From Verrucomicrobiota bacterium (lineage in GTDB: Bacteria; Verrucomicrobiota; Verrucomicrobiia; Chthoniobacterales; Chthoniobacteraceae), in NCBI GenBank assembly GCA_009885995.1, contig VFJQ01000171.1, positions 1 to 58,657 on the forward strand: DNA of 58,657 nucleotides, in the 5' to 3' direction. The notes beneath the pieces were generated by a model, which was given only the letters and a program-made list of their open reading frames with translations, was not told the DNA's origin and did not search any database. Below are positions 35,754-44,737 of this stretch, one piece after another. The translations under genes were made by a program, and so were the position numbers. Position 1 is the stretch's first letter, and every line of letters begins with the position of its first letter.

Positions 35754-36323
35754 ATGGCCTCCAAAGTTTCCGCCGACGTGACCGCGATCGAGAAGAAGTT
35801 CGCGGTGCTGAAGAAGACCGAATTTCGCGGTGAGACCACGCTGCTCGTCGAGCGCGCGCAGATCGCGGAGCTGTGCCGCTTTTGCAAAGACGAACTCGGC
35901 TACACCTACCTCACCGATCTCAGCGGTGTGGATCATTTCGGCGAAGAGCCGCGCTTCGAGGTCGTGTATGAGCTCTGCCAGTTCGAGCGCAACGAGCACC
36001 TGCGCCTGAAAATCCGCGTGAGCGAGGACGCGCTCAGCGTGCCGACCGTGAGCGGCGTGTGGGCGACCGCCGATTGGCACGAGCGCGAGGCTTACGACAT
36101 GTTCGGGATCAAGTTCGACGGCCATCCCGACCTGCGCCGCATCCTCATGTGGGAGGGCTACCCGTATTTTCCGCTGCGCAAAGACTTCCCGCTCGCGGGC
36201 AAGCCGAGCGACATGCCCGAGGTCGCATTCAGCGCCGCCGCGCCGCTGGCCGGCGGGCCATTCGTCACCGCACCGAGCGAAGGCTCGACGGAAGAGCGCG
36301 AGCCGCGGTCGCGCGAATTCTAG
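35754..36323 (+). CDS. nuoC: NADH-quinone oxidoreductase subunit C
   Basis: 189 aa; the 30-kDa subunit of the peripheral arm of complex I, binding NuoD. The conserved stretch is WHEREAYDMFGIKFDGHPDL followed by RRILMWEGYPYFPLRKDFPL. The start at 35754 lies 8 bp after the nuoB stop. The C-terminal about 30 residues (APLAGGPFVTAPSEGSTEE and on) are a lineage-specific tail. The stop overlaps the convergent purine nucleoside phosphorylase gene by 4 bp. No nuoD follows. Confidence 0.95.
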   Translation: MASKVSADVTAIEKKFAVLKKTEFRGETTLLVERAQIAELCRFCKDELGYTYLTDLSGVDHFGEEPRFEVVYELCQFERNEHLRLKIRVSEDALSVPTVSGVWATADWHEREAYDMFGIKFDGHPDLRRILMWEGYPYFPLRKDFPLAGKPSDMPEVAFSAAAPLAGGPFVTAPSEGSTEEREPRSREF

Positions 36324-37081
36324 CGCTCGCGCTCGATCGCGCAGGTGAGCAGGCGCACGAGTTGCGAGGCGGCGGATTTTCCCGTCTCCATCACCTCCGC
36401 GTGCGAAAGCGGCGCGCCAGTCACGCCGGCAGCCCAGTTCGTGAGGCAGGAAAAGGCCGCAACCTCCAGCCGCAGCGCGCGCGCCTGGATCGCCTCCAGG
36501 ACCGTGCTCATGCCCACCGCGTCCGCACCGAGCGTGCGCAGCATCCTCACCTCCGCGGGCGTCTCGTATTGGGGGCCGAGCAGCGCGGCATAGACGCCCT
36601 CGTGCAGCGCGATGTCCTCCGCGAGCGCCACCGCGGCGAAGCGCTCACGCAGGTCGCGTGAATACACCTCGGTCAGGTCGATGAAGTTCGCGCCGCCGAG
36701 CAGCGGCGTGGTGTGCGTGAGGTTGAGGTGATCGCTCAGCATCATCCACGTGCCCGGCTCGAACTCGCGGTTCAGCGTGCCGGCCGCATTCGTGAGCACG
36801 AGCCGGCGGATGCCGCGCTCATCCATCCAGCGCACGTGCGCCGTGATCTCCTTCGCCGTCCAGCCTTCGTAAAGATGCACGCGTCCCGCTGCGACGACGA
36901 CCGTCGTCCCGGCGATGCGGCCAAAGACGAAGCGCCCTGCGTGGCCCGGCACCTTCGATTGCGGTAGGCCATCGATCTCGGCGTAAGGCACCGTCGCGAG
37001 GACTTCGAGCTGATCGACAAATCCGCCCAGCCCGGAGCCGAGCACGATGCCCCATTCCGGTTTCAGTTCGCGCCAGCTCAT
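36320..37081 (-). CDS. Purine-nucleoside phosphorylase (trimeric PNP/MTAP family)
   Basis: 253 aa. Signature elements: VLGSGLGGFVDQL (phosphate-binding Ser), YAEIDGLPQSKVPGHAGRFV, GRVHLYEGW, VLTNAAGTLNREFEPGTWMM (base-contact region) and ALLGPQYETPAEVRMLRTLG with GMSTVLEAIQARAL. It splits inosine/guanosine plus phosphate to base and ribose-1-phosphate in purine salvage. The start overlaps the PanE-like gene stop by ATGA, and the stop overlaps the convergent nuoC by 4 bp. Confidence 0.93.
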   Translation of the reverse strand: MSWRELKPEWGIVLGSGLGGFVDQLEVLATVPYAEIDGLPQSKVPGHAGRFVFGRIAGTTVVVAAGRVHLYEGWTAKEITAHVRWMDERGIRRLVLTNAAGTLNREFEPGTWMMLSDHLNLTHTTPLLGGANFIDLTEVYSRDLRERFAAVALAEDIALHEGVYAALLGPQYETPAEVRMLRTLGADAVGMSTVLEAIQARALRLEVAAFSCLTNWAAGVTGAPLSHAEVMETGKSAASQLVRLLTCAIERER

Positions 37082-37995
37082 CGCGTGAGCCTCCTCAGCA
37101 GTGCGTGGAGCAGCGCGAGTCGCGGCATCGCGGTGCCAGCCGCGCGACCCTGGCGCAGCGGCTCGCCCCAGATCGCTTCGACTTCCACGGCACGGCCCGC
37201 TTCCCAGTCGATCATCGAGGAAGGTCGGTAGGCACCCATGCTTGCGGAACGTTCGAGTTGGAAGTCGGCGAACTCATCCGGGAGGGGATGCCCGAGCGCG
37301 CGAGCGCCGTCGAGCACATCGCTCATCAAGCCACGCGCCTCCGCGCACAGTGCATCGTCGGCGAGCACATCCGCGACGGTCGCGCGCGCCGCGATCGAGA
37401 GCCCATTGAAGGGCACATTCCACACGAGCTTCCGCCAGCGCTCGGCGACGAGATCGTCCACCGCCTTCGCCTCGATGCCGACGCTGCGGAATGCCTCCGT
37501 CAACAGCTCCGTTCGGCGGGAAGGCGGGCGCCGGAATTCCCCGATCGAAATCGTCCCGTGATCGATGTGCGTCACCTCGCCGGGCGCGGTGCGGTTCAGG
37601 CAGACGAAGCACAGCGCGCCCATCACCCGCTCCGCGCCCCAGCGCTGCGCGAGATACTCCTCGTTGCCGAGCCCGTTTTGCAGCGTCACGAGCACCGTGC
37701 CCGCGTTCAACAGCGGCGGGATGATGTCATCGAGCGCGGCATTCGCCGTCGCCTTCAGCGCGATGATGACGAGGTCGCACGGACCGATCTCCGCCGTGGT
37801 CGCGTGCGCCTTTGCCGGCACACGGATCGTGCGACCGCCGGTGTGGATCGTGAGCCCATTCGTCATCACCGTGCCGAGGTCCGCGCGCATGAGGAAATGA
37901 ACGTCGCGGCCCGAGTGTGCGAGCATCCCGCCGTAGTAGCTGCCCACGGCGCCGGAACCGACGATGGCGATGCGACCGAGCGAAGTTTGAGTCAC
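37078..37995 (-). CDS. panE: 2-dehydropantoate 2-reductase (ApbA/PanE family)
   Basis: 305 aa. N-terminal Rossmann fold with IVGSGAVGSYYGGMLAHSGR (GxGxxG); LVTLQNGLGNEEYLAQRWG with the conserved Asn; and a C-terminal helical domain with VWNVPFNGLSIAA (catalytic-region Lys/Asn context) and YRPSSMIDWEAGRAVEVEAI. It reduces ketopantoate with NADPH in pantothenate synthesis; some homologues act on other 2-ketoacids, so the call is at family level. It is coupled to the PNP gene by an ATGA overlap, which is a plain operon with no obvious metabolic link. Confidence 0.88.
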   Translation of the reverse strand: MTQTSLGRIAIVGSGAVGSYYGGMLAHSGRDVHFLMRADLGTVMTNGLTIHTGGRTIRVPAKAHATTAEIGPCDLVIIALKATANAALDDIIPPLLNAGTVLVTLQNGLGNEEYLAQRWGAERVMGALCFVCLNRTAPGEVTHIDHGTISIGEFRRPPSRRTELLTEAFRSVGIEAKAVDDLVAERWRKLVWNVPFNGLSIAARATVADVLADDALCAEARGLMSDVLDGARALGHPLPDEFADFQLERSASMGAYRPSSMIDWEAGRAVEVEAIWGEPLRQGRAAGTAMPRLALLHALLRRLTR

Positions 37996-38068
37996 GCCCG
38001 AACTTCAAATCCACCGACGCCCTTTCGACAAAGCAAAAGCGCACCGGGAGAAAGGCGACCGCGCCGGC

Positions 38069-39430
38069 TCAGGGCGCCGGCACCGTGTAGGCGTAGCGGT
38101 AGAAGACCGTCCCGCTCACGCTCACGTCCTGCGAGCACACGCCGTTCGCATCCGGCGTCACCGTCGCCACCGTCGTCCAGTCCACCAGGTTGGTGGAAGA
38201 CCGGAGCTGATACTGGAATCCGGGCACCGCCAGGCAGGCGACGGTCGCCGTCCCGTTGCCGTTGTTTTGAATCGCAACCGCCTCCGCGGGCAGCACGATC
38301 AACGTCAGTTCCCCCGCCGCGTTGAAGGGATCGGACCACTTCGGATCCGTATAGACCGCGCTCCCCGTCAGCGTCCCGAGGAACGCAACCAGGTCCCTTT
38401 TCTGCTGCGCAGTGAGGCCGAGATTCTGCACCTGGCCGCCCGGGCGCCGCAGCCGCGGGTCAAGATTCGCGTTGTTCCCGGGGATGAGATTGTAGTGGTC
38501 GATCACCTGCGCGAGGGAGGTGAAGCTACCGTCGTGCATCAGCCCGCCGTTGAGCCCGCTGGGGCCGATCAGATCGCGCAGGCTGGGCGAGCGAGTGTTA
38601 GTTAAGTCCGTCCCGCCGCCGATCTGAGTGATGACGCCGTTATTCAGGCTGGCCGGGTCGATGTCGAACTCCGGCGCCCGGTGGCAGCCCTGGCAGCCCG
38701 CTCCCCCCGGCGGCGCGTTCAGGAAGAGCTGCTTCCCCGCATTCTCCTGCGGGGTGAAGTTCGGGAAGTTCACGTTCCCATTGGCCACCTGCGCCCGGCC
38801 CACATCGAAGCGCGAATCGAACGACTGAATGCTGCGGACAAACTGCGCCAGCGCGAGCTGCACCCGCGTCTCCGTGATCGCTGCGTCGCCAAACGTCATC
38901 GCAAACAACACCCGATACTCATCGATCGCCGTCAGCTTCGTCACCAGCGCCGCGAATCCCTGATCGCCGTCCGCCCCGCTGAAACCCATCTCCACGTGGT
39001 TCTGGATCGGCTGCGTCGTCTGCGCCTCCAGGCTCGCCGCCCGCTCGTCCCAAAAGAACTTCACCTCCTGGGCAAAGCGCGCATTGCTCAGCCGCATCCC
39101 GTGCCGCCCCGTCGTCCCCGCCACCCCGGTGCTCGCCGTAGCCGTATCCCCGAAGGCGTGCGCCTGCTGGTGGCACGAGGCACACGCGATCGTGTCATTT
39201 TTCGAGAGCCGCTTGTCGTAGAAAAGCACCCGCCCGAGCGTCGCGCCTTTGTCCGTGATGAGATTGCCGCCGGGCGTGTTGTTCTTGGTGATGTAAGCCG
39301 GGAGCGGCTGCGCGGCGTAGTTCGCCAGCGTGGTCAGGTCCACGACGCCATCGCCGGCCATCGCGGTGAAATTCACGCCGCAGAGAATGCTCAGTGCGGC
39401 AACGATCCGGGAGGGGATGATGGTGAACAT
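38069..39430 (-). CDS. Di-haem cytochrome c peroxidase / MauG-family protein with C-terminal extension
   Basis: 453 aa. A signal-like N-terminus ends near TAMAG. Two c-type haem motifs are present: CASCH at about 83-87 and CQGCH at about 246-250, with the family segments LGRVLFYDKRLSKNDT, LMHDGSF and LTAQQKRDLVAFLGTLTGSA. The catalytic part ends near residue 380. The last about 75 residues (FQYQLRSSTNLVDWTTVATV ...) are an extra domain found at the ends of many secreted Verrucomicrobia proteins. Periplasmic or exported; reduces peroxide or oxidises a partner. 108 bp separates it from the glycine-rich gene's terminator. Confidence 0.9.
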   Translation of the reverse strand: MFTIIPSRIVAALSILCGVNFTAMAGDGVVDLTTLANYAAQPLPAYITKNNTPGGNLITDKGATLGRVLFYDKRLSKNDTIACASCHQQAHAFGDTATASTGVAGTTGRHGMRLSNARFAQEVKFFWDERAASLEAQTTQPIQNHVEMGFSGADGDQGFAALVTKLTAIDEYRVLFAMTFGDAAITETRVQLALAQFVRSIQSFDSRFDVGRAQVANGNVNFPNFTPQENAGKQLFLNAPPGGAGCQGCHRAPEFDIDPASLNNGVITQIGGGTDLTNTRSPSLRDLIGPSGLNGGLMHDGSFTSLAQVIDHYNLIPGNNANLDPRLRRPGGQVQNLGLTAQQKRDLVAFLGTLTGSAVYTDPKWSDPFNAAGELTLIVLPAEAVAIQNNGNGTATVACLAVPGFQYQLRSSTNLVDWTTVATVTPDANGVCSQDVSVSGTVFYRYAYTVPAP

Positions 39431-39530
39431 AGGCGCTCAGTCGCAGGCCGCGTCTTTCGCGGCAAACGGCTTTACCTCCCCTTTACATTTTACCTGCCGC
39501 CGAGGCAGGCGCGGCGAACCTGCAAGCACA

Positions 39531-39572
39531 CAAAACAAAAAGCGCGGCAGCCCGTGAGAGCTGCCGCGCTTG
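39531..39572 (-). terminator. Intrinsic terminator of the glycine-rich repeat gene
   Basis: On the minus strand, arms at 39570-39560 and 39551-39541 (11 bp, AGCGCGGCAGC pairing with GCTGCCGCGCT) enclose an 8-nt loop and are followed by TTTTGTTTTG. It begins 19 bp after the stop codon of the 39591-42725 gene. Confidence 0.9.
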
Positions 39573-39590
39573 GATTGAGACGCTTCGCGC

Positions 39591-42500
39591 TTAGACGAAG
39601 AGGATGCTGGGTGCGGTGAACCCAGGGACGGTGAGGATGTTGGTCTTCGCGTCCTTGGTGTAGCCGCCGGTCTTCACGATGATGAGGCCATCGCGCGGCA
39701 CGTCATCCGTATCGGTCACGCCGGTGAGGCCTTCGAGCTGGAAGTCCACGGTGGTCGCCGTGTTCTCGAACCAGTCGAACTGCCGGTCGCCATCCACATC
39801 CGCGCCGATGGTGCCGACCTTGAGGCCGGTGATCGCCTTGACGGCGTTGATGTTGCTGATGTCGTTGCCCGCATTCGCACCGGCGAGGATGGCGGCGATG
39901 CTCGTGGCGGTGACCGTGTTGATGCTGCCGTTGCGGTCCACGCTGAACCCATTCGTGTCCGCGCCGCCGAGGCCGACAATGAGGCCGCCCATGCCGCTGT
40001 TGTCGTCTCCGTTGACGGAGAAGTTACTGCTGAAGTCGCCGATCACACCGCTTCCGGTGATCTTCACTTTATTGATCGAGCCGCCATTGCCGGCACCGCC
40101 GACGGTCGCGACGCTGCCGCCGTCGCCCGCGGTAACAATTTGGGCGAACTGCCCGACCTTGAAGTTGACGTTCGAGACCGAGCCACCGAGGCCGCCGGTC
40201 GCGCCCGCGTCGCCGCCCTTCTGGGCGATGAACGACGCAATGCGCGCGCTGCCTTTGATGCCGTCGAGCGAGCTGCCGTTTCCGCCCGTCGAGCCCGCAC
40301 CGGTGCCGCCGTTGGCTCCACCGTCGTAACCGAAGCTCACCGTCGAGTTCGGGCCGTTGAAGGTGACGCTCTTGAGGTTGCCCCCGTTGCCACCCTTGCC
40401 GCCCACGCCGTTGCCCCGGCCACCGGCACCCGCGTAGATATACCACACGTCCGATGTGCCGAACTTGTCGTTGACCGTGATCCCGGTGGTGTCGCCGGCG
40501 TTGCCACCGGTGCCGGTCGAGCCGGCATCGCCGCCGTAGTAGCTGCCGATGTAGATGTCGCCGTTGATGTCGGCCATGTTCGTCACCGTCACGTTCGAGA
40601 GGGTGCCGGCGTTGCCGCCGTTGCCAGTGGTCGCATTCGAGTCGCCGCCATCGTGCGAGTAGATGCCGAGGCCGTCCATGCCACCCTTGTTGGTGACTTT
40701 GACGTTTGTGGTGTTGCCGGAGTCGCCGCCATTGCCAGCGGTGCCGTTCGCTTCGCCGCCGTCGCCCGCGCCGAAATAGGCGCCACCGTGCAGATAGCCG
40801 AGGGCCATGGCCGTCATGGTGCTCAGGTCGCCGCCGCGGCCACCGTTGCCACCGTTGTCGCCGCCATCGCCACCGTCGCCACCGTAGATGCGCCAATTCC
40901 TTTGCACCACCCCGCTCGTGAGGCTGGCCTTGGTCACGGCGCCACCGGCGCCGCCATTGGAGCTCCCACTACCACCCCTGCCGCCGTCGCCGCCGTAGAT
41001 GGTCACGTTTGCGTTCGCGTATCCCCCGGTCTTGATCGACGAATTGGTCACCGCTCCGCCTGCGCCACCGGTAAAGGTATTGCCGGCCTGCACGCTTCCA
41101 CCGTCACCACCGGTGATTTCGGTCGTGCCGCTGGTGATGCTGCCGGACATGGCGATCGACGAATCCGTGATGGTGCCGCCCGCACCGCCGTTGCCGCCGG
41201 TGTTGCCGCCACTGCCGCCGTTGCCGCCGAGGAGTGCGATGTCTTCGTTCGTATCCACACCAGTGATGGACGACTTGCTCACGTTGCCGCCCGCACCGCC
41301 ATTGGCGTTGCCGCTGCCACCGTCGCCGCCATCGCCGCCGTAGAAATACAGGCCGCCTTTGGCAATGCCGGTGTATTTGATCTGGGTATTGCTGACGTTG
41401 CCGCCTGCGCCGCCCGTGAAGGCGCCGCTGCCGCCGGCATCGCCGCCGCTGCCGGCGAGGACGTAAGGATAATCTCCGCTCCCGGCGGAGGTGATCTTGG
41501 ACTTATCGATCGCGCCGCCGGCCCCGCCATTGGCGCCGCCGCTGCCGCCGTTGCCACCGTCGCCGCTGTAGATGTAGAGGCCATCGTCCACAAACTGGAG
41601 CGCGTTGATGCTGGTCGTGCTCACCGCGCCGCCCGCGCCGCCCGCGCCCGCGCCGCCGCCGCTGCCACCGTCGCCAGCGTAGAGGTAGATGCCGTTGCCT
41701 AGGAAGGTCGTGTTCGTGGCCGAGACGGTGGTCAGCGCGCCGCCTGCGCCGCCTGCCCCGCTGGTGCTATCCCCACCTTCGCCGCCCTGCACATAGACGT
41801 CCTCGCTGCCGTCCACCTTGAGCGTGAGCGTAATCTTGCTCGCCGCACCGCCGTCGCCGGCCTTGCCCGCGACGCTCACGTTGCCGCCGTCACCGGCGAA
41901 GATGCCGTCCTCAACGCGGCCCGTGATCTTGATGTTCGTCACGTCGCCGCCCTTGCCGCCGTCGCCGGTCGTGTGGTCGCCGCCATTGCCAGCGCGGATG
42001 TCGTCCACGCCGCGCGAGAGGGTCACATTCGAGATGTTCCCGCCCGCAGTGCCGGCCGCCTGCGTGAAGCTCAGCGACAGGTTCGTGCCGCCCCCGTTGA
42101 GGCTGATCCCGTTGTCCGACTGATTGCCGGTGAGGATGTTTCGCACATCGAAGTCCTGCGCGCCGCTCTTGGGCGCCTTGATGGTGATGCCCTCGATGTT
42201 GCCACCCGCCTGGATATTCCCGAAGACGCTGCCGGTGATGGTGAGGTTGTGGATGTGCGACGCCTGCCGCGTGGTGGTGAAGGCGCCGGTCGAAGTCAGC
42301 AGCGTGTCGATGCTGCCGTGGATGTCTGCGGTGATCGTCGCAGCTGCACCATCGCCCACTGCGAGGCCGGTGAATTCATTCAGGTCGAACTGCGCCTTCT
42401 GCCCCGGGGCAATACCGAGCGTCGGATCCGTATTCAAGTCGGTGAAGAAAGCCATCGCCGTGCCTTCGGTGAGCTTGAGGAGCGTCTGCTCGCCCTTGTC

Positions 42501-42725
42501 GGTCTTGTGGTTGCCGTTCAGGTCATAGACGACGCTGTCGCCGGCGACGAGAGAGAGGGCCTTCGTCGTCGCGACGGAACCGACTGCCGCGGCGGCAGCC
42601 AGTTCATCGACCGAGTCGGTCGCATTACCACCGGCGCCGTCGGTGATGGTGAGGTTGGTGCCGCTCACGAAAAAGACTGCGGGAGCGATACGGGATTCGA
42701 GGATTTCGAGGTGGTTGGTATGCAT
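39591..42725 (-). CDS. Very glycine-rich tandem-repeat surface protein with LESRIAP N-terminus
   Basis: 1044 aa from the ATG at 42725 (MHTNHLEILESRIAPAV); an in-frame ATG at 42776 has a G-rich upstream stretch and would add 17 residues. After about 250 residues a run of about 15 tandem modules of roughly 40-50 aa begins. Each has YxGDGGxGG, a variable Gly/Ala/Asn linker ending GGAGGxV, and a serine/threonine strand of SSITG type. Composition is extreme (Gly, Ala, Ser, Thr, Asn, Asp; almost no Cys). The C-terminal about 230 residues are less repetitive, ending at FTAPSILFV. Shared LESRIAP motif with the 21944-23503 protein. Likely a large exported, calcium-binding or glycine-rich fibre or matrix protein. 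It ends at a strong terminator. Confidence 0.8.
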   Translation of the reverse strand: MHTNHLEILESRIAPAVFFVSGTNLTITDGAGGNATDSVDELAAAAAVGSVATTKALSLVAGDSVVYDLNGNHKTDKGEQTLLKLTEGTAMAFFTDLNTDPTLGIAPGQKAQFDLNEFTGLAVGDGAAATITADIHGSIDTLLTSTGAFTTTRQASHIHNLTITGSVFGNIQAGGNIEGITIKAPKSGAQDFDVRNILTGNQSDNGISLNGGGTNLSLSFTQAAGTAGGNISNVTLSRGVDDIRAGNGGDHTTGDGGKGGDVTNIKITGRVEDGIFAGDGGNVSVAGKAGDGGAASKITLTLKVDGSEDVYVQGGEGGDSTSGAGGAGGALTTVSATNTTFLGNGIYLYAGDGGSGGGAGAGGAGGAVSTTSINALQFVDDGLYIYSGDGGNGGSGGANGGAGGAIDKSKITSAGSGDYPYVLAGSGGDAGGSGAFTGGAGGNVSNTQIKYTGIAKGGLYFYGGDGGDGGSGNANGGAGGNVSKSSITGVDTNEDIALLGGNGGSGGNTGGNGGAGGTITDSSIAMSGSITSGTTEITGGDGGSVQAGNTFTGGAGGAVTNSSIKTGGYANANVTIYGGDGGRGGSGSSNGGAGGAVTKASLTSGVVQRNWRIYGGDGGDGGDNGGNGGRGGDLSTMTAMALGYLHGGAYFGAGDGGEANGTAGNGGDSGNTTNVKVTNKGGMDGLGIYSHDGGDSNATTGNGGNAGTLSNVTVTNMADINGDIYIGSYYGGDAGSTGTGGNAGDTTGITVNDKFGTSDVWYIYAGAGGRGNGVGGKGGNGGNLKSVTFNGPNSTVSFGYDGGANGGTGAGSTGGNGSSLDGIKGSARIASFIAQKGGDAGATGGLGGSVSNVNFKVGQFAQIVTAGDGGSVATVGGAGNGGSINKVKITGSGVIGDFSSNFSVNGDDNSGMGGLIVGLGGADTNGFSVDRNGSINTVTATSIAAILAGANAGNDISNINAVKAITGLKVGTIGADVDGDRQFDWFENTATTVDFQLEGLTGVTDTDDVPRDGLIIVKTGGYTKDAKTNILTVPGFTAPSILFV

Positions 42726-42867
42726 GGAGGCGCGGATAAGAGACGAGAGGCAGGCCGGCACAACCTCTTTTTTCATGCCTTTCCCCTAAAGCGTTTGCTG
42801 ACTGCTCGATCCCTGTGGTGTCGCGAAAACAGCCAGCCGGCGCCCGAGTCCCCCCAACGCCGCAGGC

Positions 42868-44202
42868 TCAGCCGAGGAGCACGCGGCCTTCCATCTCGGC
42901 GGGCACCGGCACGCCGAGCAGGCTCAGGATCGTCGGCGCGAGGTCGATGATCCGCGGCGTGCCCGCGGGCCACTTGCGCCCGCGCACGTAGAGCATCGCG
43001 TCGCCGAAGGTGTGCATGCCGTTCAGGTGCCCGAGCTGGGAGAGCGCGGGGTGGTTGAACTTCCCCTTCATCTCGAAGCCGTCGCGCGTGTGCAGCACGA
43101 GATCGGCGGCGAGGTGCGCCCACGGGCCGGCGTAGATTTCCTCCCGGCGCATGATGTGGGTGAAGGGGCACACCGGCTCCGCCTGCCACGGCACCCGCAC
43201 CCGCATCGCCGCGAGCCCGGCGGCGATTTCGTCGCGCAGCTTCGCCGCGTCGCGCGGATCGACGCAGCCATCCGGCTGCCGCCCGCGCACGTTCAGGAAG
43301 ATGCGACCCGGGTCGAGCGCGAAGGCGCGCGAGCGCTGCGGGTCGATCTCCTTGAGCGGCGCGCCCATCTCCGGCGTCTTCATCACGAGGTAGCCCTGCT
43401 CGGCCAGCCAGGTATTCAGGAAAAGCTCCTGCTCGATCCGGCAGAATCCGTGATCGGCGAGAATAATGAGTTCGTCGTCGGGCCGGCACAGCGCCGCGAG
43501 GTGGCCGATGATCGCGTCGACGTGCCGGTAAAACTTCATCACCCGCGCATGATCCGGGTGCGACGGCTCCTCGATCGCATCGAAGAAAAAATGCTGCACG
43601 CGATCGGTCTCGGTGAAGACCCCGATGAACAAATCGTGCGGCTCGTTTTGCAGCAGCGCCGCCATCGTCCGCGCGCGCGCCTCGAGCGATTGCGCGACCG
43701 CTTTCCAAAACACCTCGGGCTGCTCGCGCACGATATCGCAGGGCACGTCGAGCATGTAGCCGACCTTCTCGACCAGCGGCATGAGCATCTTCGGATAGAC
43801 ACTCTTCGCGAGGTCCGTGGCGATGAAGCCGGAGACCATCACGCCATTGAACGGCGGCGCGGGATACGTGCCGGGGAGATTGATCGAAACGGTCCGCTTC
43901 CCATGCGCCTGCGCGTGGTCCCAAAGGCCCGGCACCTTCACCTCCGCGAGATCCTGGAACCAGATCCCATATTCATCCACCTGCGCCTCGAAGAAGCCGA
44001 AGATGCGGTGCTTGCCTGGATTCACGCCGGTGAAAAACGTCGTCCACGACACGGACGAGAGCGGCGGATAGACCGTGTCCATCGCCGCGAGATCACCCTG
44101 CGCCACCAGCGCGCCGAGCTTCGGCATCACCCCCTCCGCGATGAAGCGGCGGAGCAGCGAGCATGGAAGGCCATCGAGACCGAGGACGACGACGCGGCTC
44201 AT
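42868..44202 (-). CDS. Alkaline-phosphatase-superfamily phosphodiesterase/nucleotide pyrophosphatase-like protein (paralogue 1)
   Basis: 444 aa. The AP-superfamily N-terminus VVVLGLDGLPCSLLRRFIA supplies a metal Asp, SVSWTTFFTGVNPGKH includes the nucleophile-type Ser/Thr, TDRVQHFFFDA and LIILADHGFCRIEQEL supply the metal Asp/His pairs, and a LAPTILSLLGVPVP tail follows. No signal peptide. The superfamily hydrolyses phosphodiester, phosphomonoester or sulfate bonds; the substrate is unknown. A second, similar protein is encoded at 44844-46340, separated by the GxxExxY gene, so the two are probably an ancient tandem pair. Confidence 0.85.
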   Translation of the reverse strand: MSRVVVLGLDGLPCSLLRRFIAEGVMPKLGALVAQGDLAAMDTVYPPLSSVSWTTFFTGVNPGKHRIFGFFEAQVDEYGIWFQDLAEVKVPGLWDHAQAHGKRTVSINLPGTYPAPPFNGVMVSGFIATDLAKSVYPKMLMPLVEKVGYMLDVPCDIVREQPEVFWKAVAQSLEARARTMAALLQNEPHDLFIGVFTETDRVQHFFFDAIEEPSHPDHARVMKFYRHVDAIIGHLAALCRPDDELIILADHGFCRIEQELFLNTWLAEQGYLVMKTPEMGAPLKEIDPQRSRAFALDPGRIFLNVRGRQPDGCVDPRDAAKLRDEIAAGLAAMRVRVPWQAEPVCPFTHIMRREEIYAGPWAHLAADLVLHTRDGFEMKGKFNHPALSQLGHLNGMHTFGDAMLYVRGRKWPAGTPRIIDLAPTILSLLGVPVPAEMEGRVLLG

Positions 44203-44210
44203 GATTTTTT

Positions 44211-44326
44211 ACCACCAAGGCACAGCGTGTTTTTCACCACCAAGACACCAAGGCACCAAGGGGAACAGAGGGGGCAAATGTCGCCGCCTGTCCTGCGTTT
44301 CCTTGGTGCCTTGGTGTCTTGGTGGT
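44211..44326. repeat. Dispersed inverted-repeat element, complete copy (between phosphodiesterase and GxxExxY genes)
   Basis: Arms at 44236-44261 and 44301-44326 are perfect 26-bp reverse complements, built from repeats of CTTGGTG/CACCAAG (core TTGGTGCCTTGGTGTCTTGG). A partial copy, ACCACCAAGGCAC, sits at 44211-44223. A 39-bp spacer separates the arms, so the RNA would form a large hairpin. Near-identical or partial copies occur at 44709-44774, 44818-44843 and 47373-47450. Within this window they cluster only in the GxxExxY neighbourhood. Confidence 0.92.
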
Positions 44327-44341
44327 TCAAATATCGGCGGT

Positions 44342-44737
44342 TCACAGGATGACGCGGCGGATGCCGTCTTTGATGCGTGGCACGTTGAAATTGATGAGCA
44401 GGCCGAGCTTTCTGCCCGTGAGCTTTAGATAAGTGAGAATCTGGGCGACAAATAATGGGTGCATGGTCTCAACGGCCTTTAGCTCCACGATCAGCTCGTC
44501 CTCGATGAGTAAGTCGAGCCTCAAGCCCGCATCCAGCCTCACACCGTCATACTCAATCGGGAGCGTGAGCTGGCGCTCAAGTTTCAGCCCGCGTTTGTGC
44601 AACTCATGCACGAGGCAAACCTCATACACGCTCTCCAGCAACCCCGGCCCGAGCGCCGAATGCACAGCGAAGGCAGCCTCCACCACAGCCTTCGCCAACT
44701 CCTCCCTCCTTTGTGTCTTCGTGTCTTCGTGGTTCAT
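44342..44737 (-). CDS. GxxExxY protein (predicted PD-(D/E)XK nuclease-like)
   Basis: 131 aa from the ATG at 44737. The signature is at about residues 30-39 (GPGLLESVYE; GxxExxY = Gly32, Glu35, Tyr38). Downstream, LRLDLLIEDELIVELKAVE carries the PD-(D/E)XK-type residues Asp75, Glu85, Lys87. This family (PF13366 / TIGR04256) is widespread and of unsettled role; nuclease activity is predicted from the fold only. The first residues MNHEDTKTQRREEL are encoded by the left arm of an inverted repeat at 44709-44774, so the gene's start is inside the repeat. It is flanked on both sides by hairpin-repeat copies, which suggests the gene and repeats spread together. Confidence 0.88.
   Translation of the reverse strand: MNHEDTKTQRREELAKAVVEAAFAVHSALGPGLLESVYEVCLVHELHKRGLKLERQLTLPIEYDGVRLDAGLRLDLLIEDELIVELKAVETMHPLFVAQILTYLKLTGRKLGLLINFNVPRIKDGIRRVIL

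Noticed and set aside
39591..42725. Regular GC-rich repeats considered as a CRISPR array
   Set aside because: The repeats are variable, in frame and coding for glycine-rich modules; there are no uniform repeats and spacers.
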